This document shows positions 9,014 to 17,728 of a stretch of DNA of 39,655 nt, in pieces. A model generated the notes under the pieces. That model made no database searches and had not been told where the DNA came from. It saw nothing but the letters and a program-made list of their open reading frames with translations. The translations under genes and the position numbers were made by a program. Source of the DNA: Candidatus Kuenenia stuttgartensis (GTDB lineage Bacteria > Planctomycetota > Planctomycetia > Pirellulales > UBA1268); the NCBI GenBank assembly GCA_945890755.1, contig CAMDDA010000007.1, positions 1 through 39,655 on the forward strand, written 5' to 3'. Position 1 is the first letter of the stretch, and every line of letters starts with the position of its first letter.

Positions 9014-9043
9014 TTGACACCCCTTCACCGGCATTCGTAAATT
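9014..9043 (+). promoter_or_regulatory. Putative sigma70-type promoter for the pil-like cluster
   Basis: A perfect TTGACA at 9014-9019 is followed, after 18 bases, by TAAATT at 9038-9043, which matches four of six positions of the -10 consensus. It lies about 75 bases before the pilM-like start in the 157-base divergent gap. The -10 match is only fair. Confidence 0.4.
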
Positions 9044-9118
9044 GCTTGGTGGAGGCGGGTTCCGCCCGTGCTCCCCTCCTCCTGCCGCAGTGTCGACCCT
9101 TCTGAAAGCCCACCCCGC

Positions 9119-11203
9119 ATGGCCCGCAGTCCGTTCACGTGGGGAATCGATATCGGCAAATGCGGCCTCAAGGCCCTCCGCGGCCGGCTCGCGCCGGGCG
9201 ACCCGCGGAAGTTCGTGGCCGAGGGCTTCGACTACATCGAATACCCGATGCTCCTCTCGCAGCCGGAGGCCGATGCCACGGAACTGGTGCGGGCGGCCCT
9301 CGAGGAGTTCACGAAGCGGAACGACCTCCGCGGCGACCGCGTCGCCCTGGCCGTGCCCGGGCAGCTGGGACTCTCGAAGTTCATCAAGCTGCCGCCGATC
9401 GAGGCCAAGAAGATCCCCGACATCGTGAAGTACGAAGCCCGGCAGCAGATTCCCTTCCCCATGGAGCAGGTGGTCTGGGATTGGCAGCGGCTGGCCGGAG
9501 GGGTGGAAGAGGGGGGCTTCGTGCTCGACGCCGAGGTGGCCCTGTTCGCGATGAAGCGGGAGCAGGTCTACAAGGCACTGGCGCCGCTCGATGCGGCCGG
9601 CGTGGCGATCGACGTGTTGCAGCTGGCGCCGATCGCGCTGGCCAACATGGTGCTCTTCGATCAGCCGCCGCCCCCACCGGCCGACGAACTGGGGCCGCCA
9701 CCGCCATCGACCGTGGTGGTGTCGATCGGCGTCGACGCCACCGACATCGTGATCACCAACGGCCTGCGGATCTGGCAGCGGAGCATGCCGATCGGCGGTA
9801 GTTCGTTCACGAAGGCGCTCGTCAAGGAACTCAAGCTCACGTTCTCCAAGGCCGAACACCTCAAGCGCAACGCCGTGCGGGCCGAGGATCCCAAGGCCGT
9901 CTTCAAGGCGATGCGGCCGGTCTTCAACGAGTTCACCGCCGAACTGCAGCGGTCGCTCAACTACTTCACCGGCTCCGACCGCTCGGCGACGATCGGGAAG
10001 GTGCTCCTCCTCGGCAATGCGGCTCGGCTCCGCGGCCTCTCCGATTTCGTGGCGCAACAGCTGAAGCTCGACGTGCAGCGGCCGGAGAAGTTCGACGCCC
10101 TGGAAGGGGACGGCGTGCTGACAGCCCCGGCGTTCAAGGAGAATCGCCTCGCCTTCGGCACCGCCTACGGCCTCGCCCTCCAGGCGGCCGGCGGCGGCCG
10201 GATGAACACCAACCTGATGCCGCGGGAGATCATCCGCGACCGCATCATCGAAGAGAAGCGGCCGTGGGCCGTGGGGGGCCTCGTGGGCCTTCTGGCAGCC
10301 GGGCTCGTGAGCTTCGTCGGCCTGTTTTTCGCCTGGAAGACGCATGCCGACCCCGGCTTCGCCGGCGCGTTCGCGGCTGCGGAGGCCGCCCAGAGGCGGT
10401 CGCAGACGGAAACGACTGCCGTCGAAGACGCCAAGTCCAAACGCCGGGCGGCCATCGACCAGCAGCGGAGTCTGCTCCAGGTGCACGAACGTCGGTTTCA
10501 GACGCTCGACATGCTCCGGGCCGTGGAATCACTCCTCCCGCAGGACGAACCGGGCAGCGTGCCCGAAAATCCAGCCGATCGCCGCGAACTGCATATCGAG
10601 AGCATCGACTGCCAATACTTCCCCGACGTGGCCGTGTGGTTCGCAGGCGTGAAGAAGCAGTGGAGCGACACCCATTCGTCGGTGGCGGCAGGCTCTCCGG
10701 ACTCACCGGCGACTCCACCGCCTCCTCCAGGTGGGGAACCGGCCCCCGAGCCCCCGCCCACTCCCGAAACCACCACCGCCGCCGACGGCCCCACGGGCGC
10801 CGGCTGGGTGATCCAGATCATCGGGCATCACTACCACAACGAGGATCGCCACAAGCCCGACGAGGGAGAGCAATTCGTCCGCTCGACGCTCGTGAAGAAC
10901 CTGCTGGGCGAGGGGAAGGATGTGCTCGTGTCGGCCGGGCCGCTGGCGGGCCAGCGGGTTCCGGTGGCCGAGTTGGGCATCGGATATCCGGTGATCATCG
11001 AATCGTCGCCCATCCGTCCGGAGCGGGTTCTGCGGAGCCAGCCCGTCGGCGGCGCCGGAGTGCCCACGGCTGACCAGTCCGGCACCGCGGCTGCTCCGGC
11101 GGTCGAACTCAATCGATACAACTTCGCGTTGCAGTTTGTCTGGCAGCCCGGCGGGCAGCCGGTGCCGACGCCATCCACCCCCCCGCCGCCACCGGGCGAA
11201 TGA
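9119..11203 (+). CDS. PilM/PilN-like fusion, type IV pilus-type assembly protein
   Basis: About 694 residues from ATG 9119; the frame extends to 9068 but the family starts at FTWGIDIGKCGLKALRG. Residues 1-360 are PilM-like with the actin fold: GIDIGKCGLKALRG phosphate loop, LSKFIKLPPIEAKKIPDIVK, and VVSIGVDATDIVI. The next part looks like PilN: NLMPREI, then a membrane helix at about 382-405, a charged helical region and a periplasmic domain interrupted by a Pro-rich linker near 527-557. In other bacteria PilM and PilN are separate proteins, where the N-terminus of PilN binds PilM; here they are covalently joined. It likely forms the cytoplasmic-to-periplasmic part of an assembly platform for a pilus or type II secretion-like machine. 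ATPase and PilC partners are not in the window. Confidence 0.85.
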   Translation: MARSPFTWGIDIGKCGLKALRGRLAPGDPRKFVAEGFDYIEYPMLLSQPEADATELVRAALEEFTKRNDLRGDRVALAVPGQLGLSKFIKLPPIEAKKIPDIVKYEARQQIPFPMEQVVWDWQRLAGGVEEGGFVLDAEVALFAMKREQVYKALAPLDAAGVAIDVLQLAPIALANMVLFDQPPPPPADELGPPPPSTVVVSIGVDATDIVITNGLRIWQRSMPIGGSSFTKALVKELKLTFSKAEHLKRNAVRAEDPKAVFKAMRPVFNEFTAELQRSLNYFTGSDRSATIGKVLLLGNAARLRGLSDFVAQQLKLDVQRPEKFDALEGDGVLTAPAFKENRLAFGTAYGLALQAAGGGRMNTNLMPREIIRDRIIEEKRPWAVGGLVGLLAAGLVSFVGLFFAWKTHADPGFAGAFAAAEAAQRRSQTETTAVEDAKSKRRAAIDQQRSLLQVHERRFQTLDMLRAVESLLPQDEPGSVPENPADRRELHIESIDCQYFPDVAVWFAGVKKQWSDTHSSVAAGSPDSPATPPPPPGGEPAPEPPPTPETTTAADGPTGAGWVIQIIGHHYHNEDRHKPDEGEQFVRSTLVKNLLGEGKDVLVSAGPLAGQRVPVAELGIGYPVIIESSPIRPERVLRSQPVGGAGVPTADQSGTAAAPAVELNRYNFALQFVWQPGGQPVPTPSTPPPPPGE

Positions 11204-11240
11204 CGGCCCGCAGTTTCCCCTCCGCCCTCCGAGCATCGGC

Positions 11241-12605
11241 ATGGAAATCCCCGACAACGTGCGACAGACGCTGGCCGCCGTCGCCAGGTATCACTTTTGG
11301 ATCCTGGCGGTGCTGGTGCCCGTGTGCATGATGCCCGTGCTCTCCATGGGGAGCGCGGCACTCACGGCGCGCATTGCGGAACAGCGGCAGAAAATCCGGT
11401 CTACGCTCGGACAGATCGACAGCGTGACGAACGTGCGTCCCCACCCCAACGCCGAATGGGCCACGGCCATTGACGAGGAGTCGACCCGCATCGCAGCCGA
11501 GACACAGGCCGAATGGCGGCGGCTCTGGGAAAGCCAGGCCACGCTGCGGACCTGGCCCGACGACCTCGGCGTTGACGACTTCCTGCCGGCCGTGGCCGGC
11601 CTCGCACCAGGGGGCAAGCTCGAACGGAAGTACCTGCAGCGGTATCAAAAGCTCGCGCCACGATTCGTCCGGGGGCTGCCTGCCCGACTGGGCGTGACGG
11701 AAGCCATGGTCGAGGCAGCGGCCCCGGAGGCAGCGGCCCCGGAGGTTGCAGCCCCGAGGGATGTGGATCGACCGGGGACCGTGCCGCCCCCCGCAGTCGT
11801 CGCGGCGACCTGGAACCCTGCCGATCAAAAGCGGCTCTACGAATCCTTCGTGTGGGACGTGCCGCCGACGACGACCCAGGTGCTCGTGGCCCAAGAGGAG
11901 CTGTGGGTTCTGGGGGCGTTCTGTGATCTCATCGGGCAGTTCAATGACCGCAACCGGGCGGCGGAGAGCCGCGAACTGCCCATCAGTCTGATCAACGAGC
12001 TTGCGGTCGGCTACCGCGCGGCGTTGGATCCACCCGGGGGTCTGGGGGAATCGCGACTGCGGAAACCCAAGATCTTTGATCCGGAGGAGGAGCCTGGGTT
12101 TGGCGAAGATCTCCCGCCTCCCCCCGATGCCGCCGAGTTGATGCCGCCGGGCGAGCTTCCGGCCGAGCCGCCGGAGCCGGTGGTCAACCCGCGGTTCACG
12201 CCGGGTTCAAAGTCCAGGAACGAGGACGACTATCGCAACCTGATCTACGTCGATTTTGCCTCCAAGCCGCTCACCGCGGCCGAACTGGCCGCCGCACCCG
12301 ATGCCAGGATGGTGCACCTCGTACCCTTCGTGTTCAAGGGTGTGATCGACCAGCGGAGGCTCGACGCCCTGCTTGTTTCCTTCGCCGCGTCGAGCCTTCC
12401 GATCGACGTGCGCGAGGTGCGGATCAATCCCGGGGCGGGGAGCGGCGCGGTCGCCGGCCTGCCGGGCCCGGGATCTGACGGCGGCACCGTTCGGTCGAGG
12501 CCGTACGATGTGGTGGTGGAACTGCGGGGCACGGTGGCGTTGGCCACCTCGCCCGAGACGCCGCCAGCGCCGCCAGTTGGGCCGCCGCCGGAGCAAGCGC
12601 CATGA
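11241..12605 (+). CDS. Membrane-anchored protein of the pil-like cluster (PilO-position, unknown)
   Basis: About 454 residues from ATG 11241, 37 bases after the fusion gene. One N-terminal membrane helix (about residues 19-42, FWILAVLVPVCMMPVLSMG) follows a short cytoplasmic start, then a coiled-coil-like helix (LTARIAEQRQKIRSTL). The remaining part is periplasmic, with an Ala/Pro repeat (EAAAPEAAAPEVAAP), several Pro-rich linkers and a late alpha/beta section. This layout matches PilO, and the gene sits where PilO would, but I see no sequence motif that proves it. Its stop overlaps the next start as ATGA at 12602-12605, so the two are probably coupled. Confidence 0.8.
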   Translation: MEIPDNVRQTLAAVARYHFWILAVLVPVCMMPVLSMGSAALTARIAEQRQKIRSTLGQIDSVTNVRPHPNAEWATAIDEESTRIAAETQAEWRRLWESQATLRTWPDDLGVDDFLPAVAGLAPGGKLERKYLQRYQKLAPRFVRGLPARLGVTEAMVEAAAPEAAAPEVAAPRDVDRPGTVPPPAVVAATWNPADQKRLYESFVWDVPPTTTQVLVAQEELWVLGAFCDLIGQFNDRNRAAESRELPISLINELAVGYRAALDPPGGLGESRLRKPKIFDPEEEPGFGEDLPPPPDAAELMPPGELPAEPPEPVVNPRFTPGSKSRNEDDYRNLIYVDFASKPLTAAELAAAPDARMVHLVPFVFKGVIDQRRLDALLVSFAASSLPIDVREVRINPGAGSGAVAGLPGPGSDGGTVRSRPYDVVVELRGTVALATSPETPPAPPVGPPPEQAP

Positions 12606-14419
12606 AGATGCCGTCGCTTTCGCTCAACGCGGATGCCGTGGTCGATTTCCTGTTGCGGCATGGGGAGAAGTTCGTCGTCACGGGCTTGGCCATCGTCGCC
12701 GGATGGCTGGCCTGGACCGGCTTCAACGCCGTGCGGCTCGAGACGGTGCCGTCGAATCAACGCCCGGCCGCGATCCAGTCGGCCGCCGCGCAGGCGGAGA
12801 GCCATATCGCGAGCGCGGCTGAAATGCCGGCCGACCTGTTGCCGCCCCATGCCTCGCTCACCGCGACGCTGGACGGCTGGCGGAACTCCCGACCGGAGGA
12901 GGTCCGTGATCTTGCCATCCTCGACAAGCCGCTGTTCGAAAACCTGGCCCGGCGATCGAAGCCACGGGCGCTGCCGCTGCAAGATCTCCGGGCGGTGGCC
13001 GGCATCGCAGTGCTGGAAGTGAAGCCGCAGGCCGCCGCAGGCCCCACTCCGGCTGCAAGCGGCTCCAGTCGCAGGCCGCGCGGAGGAGCGCCGCAATCGG
13101 CCGACCTGGATTCGGAACCTGAGCAGCGCGAGGAGCAGCTCGGGCAGCCGGGCCGTGTCGTGCCCTATGTGATGGTCACCGGACTCATCCCAGTCGCCGC
13201 GCAACAAGAGGAATTGAACCGCACGTTTGCCGACGTGAGCTTTCGGGATCTGAAACTCGACACGGCCGTCTGGACGGACTTCGAGGTCGAGCGGGCGACG
13301 GCTGTGGCCGGAAAGGAATCGTCGTGGCAGAAACTCGATCAGGCCTCCGTGCTCAAGCTCCGGATCGCCCAATGGGCGGCGGCCGACGCCAATCGTGTGC
13401 CACCCACGTTGCAGCTTGCCGCCGAGCAGGATGGCCGCGACCGGAAAGTCACGCCGTTCAGCTTCTGTGGCCCCATTCCCACGCGAATCGATGAACCGTG
13501 GGGTCTGGAGCAGTTTCATCCCCTCGTGATCGATGCCCTCAGGCAGGCAGCGCAGGCTCGCCAACAGGAGAATCAACCTGTCGCCGGGCAGCCGGCGGGT
13601 CTGCCGGCATTCGTCGATCGTGGCGACGGGCCGACCGGTTTCAATCCCGCGTCTCAGCCGGCGGCTGAGCCGATTGACGGCGTGATCGAACCGCAGAGCG
13701 AGCCGCAACGCATGTTTCGGTTCATCGATACGGCGGTCGAGCCGGGGAAGTCGTATCGTTACCGGGTGACGCTGAAGATAGCGAATCCCAACTTCGGCCT
13801 CGACTCGCAATACATCGCCGAGCCGGCACTGGCGAACGACCCCCAACTGTCAGCGCCGCCGAGCGATGCCACGACGGCGGTCGGCATTCCCGACCCTGTG
13901 ATGATGCTCGCCAGCCGTCTCGATGCCGACGACATGAGGCGACTCAAGCTCAAGCCCGGCATGTTCGAACTGCTCGTGATCGCACCGTCGGAAAAGACGG
14001 GCAATTATTCGCTGCGGAGCGTGGTCACCGAGATCGGCGGTGTCGCCAACGTGGACGAATCGCTCAACAGGCCCGGCGACGTGCGATTCAAGGGGGAGAA
14101 GACGACGACGAACAGGGTGCTCCTGGATGTGATCGGCCAGCAGGGTGATCCAGAGGCGGCGGCACCGCCGCGGGGCGGGCGGCAGACGAGGCAGCAACGC
14201 GAGGGCCCCGCCGAGCCGCTGGAAATGATCTTCCGCAAGCCGGACGGGAGCCTCGAGATTGCATCGGCTGCCGACTCTGAGCCGCGGATCTCGCGGTATC
14301 GTGACACGCTGTATCCCCCCGAGGCGGCGTCATCGGAGGGCGACCCCGGATTCGCACCAGGTGGCCCACCGCTCGATGGCGCGCCCTTCAATCCCTTTCA
14401 GACGCAGCCGCCGAGGTAG
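12602..14419 (+). CDS. Membrane-anchored periplasmic protein of the pil-like cluster, unknown
   Basis: About 605 residues. A single membrane helix lies near residues 24-39 (FVVTGLAIVAGWLAW). The large remainder is probably periplasmic: helical at first, then beta-rich, with a fibronectin-like stretch (FRFIDTAVEPGKSYRYRVTL) and disordered linkers rich in Pro, Gly and Arg, ending in a Pro-rich tail. I recognise no named family. Start overlap with the preceding gene and the 9-base gap to the next place it in the same operon. It may be a third component of the assembly platform or a link to the outer-membrane part. Confidence 0.8.
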   Translation: MKMPSLSLNADAVVDFLLRHGEKFVVTGLAIVAGWLAWTGFNAVRLETVPSNQRPAAIQSAAAQAESHIASAAEMPADLLPPHASLTATLDGWRNSRPEEVRDLAILDKPLFENLARRSKPRALPLQDLRAVAGIAVLEVKPQAAAGPTPAASGSSRRPRGGAPQSADLDSEPEQREEQLGQPGRVVPYVMVTGLIPVAAQQEELNRTFADVSFRDLKLDTAVWTDFEVERATAVAGKESSWQKLDQASVLKLRIAQWAAADANRVPPTLQLAAEQDGRDRKVTPFSFCGPIPTRIDEPWGLEQFHPLVIDALRQAAQARQQENQPVAGQPAGLPAFVDRGDGPTGFNPASQPAAEPIDGVIEPQSEPQRMFRFIDTAVEPGKSYRYRVTLKIANPNFGLDSQYIAEPALANDPQLSAPPSDATTAVGIPDPVMMLASRLDADDMRRLKLKPGMFELLVIAPSEKTGNYSLRSVVTEIGGVANVDESLNRPGDVRFKGEKTTTNRVLLDVIGQQGDPEAAAPPRGGRQTRQQREGPAEPLEMIFRKPDGSLEIASAADSEPRISRYRDTLYPPEAASSEGDPGFAPGGPPLDGAPFNPFQTQPPR

Positions 14420-14428
14420 CTCCGCATC

Positions 14429-15730
14429 ATGACGTCGCGAATCCCGATGGCCGGCCCGTCTCTGCGCATCGCGGTTGCCCGCGGATGGCTGGTCATAGCC
14501 CTGCTCTGCTCGGCCTCCGTCGCTCGCGCTCAACCCGCGGCTGCGGACTGGAGGCAGGTGGAAACGTCGCAGGAGCTCGTCGACTATCGGCTCGCACTCC
14601 GCGAAGGAGGGTTCGACGACAGTGCGAAGGCGTTCCTGACGGACATCGCCCTCCCGCAACTGGGGCTCCCGGTCAATCAGGCTTCGATCGAGCGCGTGCG
14701 GCGGCGGATGCGGGACTTGCTCTGTGGTGACGCGGCCTCCGAGCCGCGGGCGATGGACGCGGCGTTGCAGACGATCGTGGGCTTCATGACGGCGACCGCG
14801 CGGAACAACGCGGTCGCACCGATCGTGCGGATCAATGCGCTGCTCTTCGTGGGCGAGGTCAAGGGCAAGGATGGGAAGCCCTGGCCGGCCGCCGCGGCCC
14901 CGCTGGCGGCGGCCATGAGTGACCCGAAGCTGCCGGTGGACGTGCGGATCGTGGCGGCCCAGGGGCTCGCTCGGCACGTCGAGGCGGCAGGGCCGTCAGC
15001 CGGCGCGACCGTCGGCCCCATGCTCGTGAAACTGCTGCCGTCGCTCACGGGATTGAGTGACCGGGCTGCCGCCGATTGGCTCACCGCACGGGGACTGACG
15101 ATGGTGGCCGACCTGGGCTCCGCCGCGCCACCGGAGGCAACGGCCCCGGCGCTGGCCATTCTCGAAGACGCATCCCGGGCGACCACGCTCCGGGCGCGGG
15201 CAGCGGCGGCGGCAGCGGCGGCCGGACCGAAGGCCGCCGGGACCGACTGGGGCAAGGCCGTGGCGGCCTGCCGCGCGACGGCGTTGACGGCCCTCGAAAC
15301 GGCGAAGACGCGGGGCGAGCGGGCCCGCGAGCAGGGCCTCCTCGCAGCGGCCGCCGCGGCGCAGCCGGGGTCTGGCGGTGAGCCGGGATTCGGCAGTGGG
15401 CCGGCTGCGACGTCGGCAATACCCGAACTTGCCTGCCGCCGTGTGGCCTGGGAACTGATGACGCTCGCCGAGGCGCTCGTGGGGGCCGACGGCAGGGGGG
15501 GCATCGCAGCGATCCGCGGAGCTGACCCGCAGTCTGCCGGCAGTCTTGGCAGCACCCTCCGCGAGGCGGCCACGATGATCGACACGAATCCGGACGAGGC
15601 CGCGATCCTCGATGCCCTTGCGATGCTCACTGGCGGCCCGGCACCCGAAGCCCGCGAGCCGGTCGCCCCTGGGGCTGATTCCCAGCCCGCCGACACCGCC
15701 GAGCCGGTCGTGAACCCATTTGGTCAGTAG
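14429..15730 (+). CDS. Secreted alpha-helical protein of the pil-like cluster, unknown
   Basis: About 433 residues with a clear signal peptide (GWLVIALLCSASVARA, cleavage before QPAAADW, near residue 35). The mature part is almost wholly helical and Ala-rich, with repeated units such as PVDVRIVAAQGLARHVEAAG that resemble HEAT-type repeats. Gly/Pro-rich inserts occur near residues 310-325 and the end. It closes the four-gene cluster and could be a periplasmic scaffold, but the function is not known. The start is ATG 14429, with GAGG about 13 bases upstream. Confidence 0.8.
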   Translation: MTSRIPMAGPSLRIAVARGWLVIALLCSASVARAQPAAADWRQVETSQELVDYRLALREGGFDDSAKAFLTDIALPQLGLPVNQASIERVRRRMRDLLCGDAASEPRAMDAALQTIVGFMTATARNNAVAPIVRINALLFVGEVKGKDGKPWPAAAAPLAAAMSDPKLPVDVRIVAAQGLARHVEAAGPSAGATVGPMLVKLLPSLTGLSDRAAADWLTARGLTMVADLGSAAPPEATAPALAILEDASRATTLRARAAAAAAAAGPKAAGTDWGKAVAACRATALTALETAKTRGERAREQGLLAAAAAAQPGSGGEPGFGSGPAATSAIPELACRRVAWELMTLAEALVGADGRGGIAAIRGADPQSAGSLGSTLREAATMIDTNPDEAAILDALAMLTGGPAPEAREPVAPGADSQPADTAEPVVNPFGQ

Positions 15731-15740
15731 GACAAGGGAA

Positions 15741-15863
15741 CCCGTTCACCCGTTCGCACACAAGCCCCGAGCGCGAGCGAAGAGATCGTGCCAACCGACT
15801 TCTGACCCACCGCCAACACCATCCCCGGGCTTGCGCCTGGGGGCTTGGATGAACGGACGGGAT
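15741..15863. repeat. Family B inverted pair between convergent genes
   Basis: CAAGCCCCGAGCGCGAGCGA at 15761 faces CATCCCCGGGCTTGCGCC at 15820, which ends with TGGGGGCTTG. Outer arms CCCGTTCACCCGTTC (15741) and GAACGGACGGG (15851) are also inverted. The unit fills the gap between the pil-like cluster and ilvB and could fold into a long hairpin, as a terminator or a small non-coding mobile unit would. Confidence 0.8.
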
Positions 15864-15873
15864 CGCCGGCGTT

Positions 15874-17646
15874 CTATTTCTTGATCAGGTCCTTCACCGT
15901 CATGCCCGACGGAATCATCGGCAGCACGTGCGACTGATAGGGCACTTGCACGTCGAGCAACGCCGGACCCGGCGACTCGATCATCCGCTTCAGTGCCGGC
16001 ACGAGGTCCTGCTTCTCGGAGATCGTCTCCGCCTGCCAGCCAAAGCCCTTCGCGATCGCCACGAAGTCGGGGTAGCGATCGCACGGCGAGATGCCGTCGC
16101 CCTGTCCGCAGGCCTCGGGATGGTCGATCGGGCCGAGGTAGGTGTGGGCCCGGTTGCCCTTGAAGAAGCGGTCTTCCCACTGCACCACCATGCCGAGGTG
16201 CTGGTTGTTGAGCAGCAGCACCTTCACGGGGATGTTTTCCGTACGGCAGGTGGCGAACTCCTGGATGTTCATCAGGATGCTGCCGTCGCCGTCGATGTCG
16301 ACCACGAGTGAATTCGGGCAGGCCACCTTGGCCCCCATCGCCGCCGGCAGGCCGAAGCCCATCGTGCCGAGGCCGCTGGAGGAGAGCCACGTCCGCGGGC
16401 GGCGAAACGTGTAGAACTGCGCCGCCCACATCTGGTGCTGGCCCACGCCCACCGTGATCACGGTGTCCTGCTTCGCCGTGAGCTTCGAGAGTTCATGAAT
16501 CGCCTCCTGGGCGAGGATACCCGGATAGCTCGTGTCGAACGAGAACGGATCTTCCTTCTTCCAGGCGGCGATCTCGGCGTGCCACGGGGCGAGGTCGGCC
16601 GCGGGCGGCTCCACGATCGCGTTGAGCTGGCCGAGGGCAGTCTTCACGTCGGCCACGATCGGCACGTGTACGAGTTTGTTCTTGTTGATCTCGGAGGGAT
16701 CGATGTCGATGTGGACGATGAAGCCGTGCTCGGCGAAGGCTTCCACCTTGCCCGTCACGCGGTCGTCGAACCGCACGCCGATGGCGAGCAGGAGATCGGC
16801 CTCGTCCACGGCGTAGTTGGCATACACGCTGCCGTGCATGCCGAGCATGTCGAGCGAGAGCGGGTCGTCGCCCGGATAGGCACCCAGGCCCATGAGCGTC
16901 ATCGTGACCGGGATGCCGGTCTTCTTGGCGAGCGTCCGCAGTTCCTCGGCCGCGTCCGACGCGATCACGCCACCGCCGGCGTAAATCACCGGCTTCTTGG
17001 CCCGCTTGATCGCGGCCGCCACCTGGGCGATCTGCTCGGCCGGAGCCGGCTTTCGCTGCTCGGGCTTGTAGCCCGGAAGGTTCATCGGCACGTCGTAGTC
17101 GGGCTGGAGTTGCGCGAGCTGGATGTTCTTCGGCAGATCGACGAGCACCGGGCCGGGGCGGCCGGTGGTCGCGATGTAGAAGGCCTCCTTCATCACCCGG
17201 GCCAGGTCGTTGGCATCGGTGACGAGGTAGTGGTGCTTCGTGATCCCGCGGCAGACTTCCACCATCGGCGTTTCCTGGAACGCGTCGGTGCCGATGACGC
17301 TCGTGCCCACCTGACCCGAGAGCACCACCATCGGGATGCTGTCGAGCTTGGCGTCGGCGATCGCCGTGACGAGGTTCAAGGCGCCGGGGCCGCTCGTGCC
17401 CATGCAGACGCCGGGCCTGCCGGTGGTGCGGGCATAGCCCTGGGCGGCGAACGCGCCCCCCTGCTCGTGCCGCGGGAGGATCGTGCGGATCTGGTCCTTG
17501 TAGCGGGTGAGCGACTGATGGAGCGGCATGCTCGCCCCGCCGGGGTAGGCGAAGATCACGTCCACGCCGTGGCGGATGAGCGACTCGACGACCACGTCGG
17601 CTCCGGACACGAAGGCGGCGGCTTTCGGGCGGGAGGCGGTGGCCAT
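15874..17646 (-). CDS. ilvB: Acetolactate synthase, large (catalytic) subunit
   Basis: About 590 residues, the usual size. A thiamine-diphosphate enzyme of valine, leucine and isoleucine synthesis: it joins two pyruvates, or pyruvate and 2-oxobutyrate. Visible motifs: [19 protein letters not shown], the catalytic-Glu region [35 protein letters not shown], and the ThDP/metal motif [15 protein letters not shown] followed by [16 protein letters not shown], which favours acetolactate synthase over pyruvate oxidase. AGGAG lies about 10 bases before ATG 17646. The small regulatory subunit ilvH is not in the window, so its regulation by valine cannot be judged. It is divergent from mfd across 82 bases. 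Confidence 0.96.
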   Translation of the reverse strand: MATASRPKAAAFVSGADVVVESLIRHGVDVIFAYPGGASMPLHQSLTRYKDQIRTILPRHEQGGAFAAQGYARTTGRPGVCMGTSGPGALNLVTAIADAKLDSIPMVVLSGQVGTSVIGTDAFQETPMVEVCRGITKHHYLVTDANDLARVMKEAFYIATTGRPGPVLVDLPKNIQLAQLQPDYDVPMNLPGYKPEQRKPAPAEQIAQVAAAIKRAKKPVIYAGGGVIASDAAEELRTLAKKTGIPVTMTLMGLGAYPGDDPLSLDMLGMHGSVYANYAVDEADLLLAIGVRFDDRVTGKVEAFAEHGFIVHIDIDPSEINKNKLVHVPIVADVKTALGQLNAIVEPPAADLAPWHAEIAAWKKEDPFSFDTSYPGILAQEAIHELSKLTAKQDTVITVGVGQHQMWAAQFYTFRRPRTWLSSSGLGTMGFGLPAAMGAKVACPNSLVVDIDGDGSILMNIQEFATCRTENIPVKVLLLNNQHLGMVVQWEDRFFKGNRAHTYLGPIDHPEACGQGDGISPCDRYPDFVAIAKGFGWQAETISEKQDLVPALKRMIESPGPALLDVQVPYQSHVLPMIPSGMTVKDLIKK

Positions 17647-17728
17647 GGGAGAGCTCCTGGGAGGGGCAAACGGGTGGCGGACGTCCCTCAACCATACACG
17701 ATGAAAACGGCCGCCAAAACTGGGCGGC

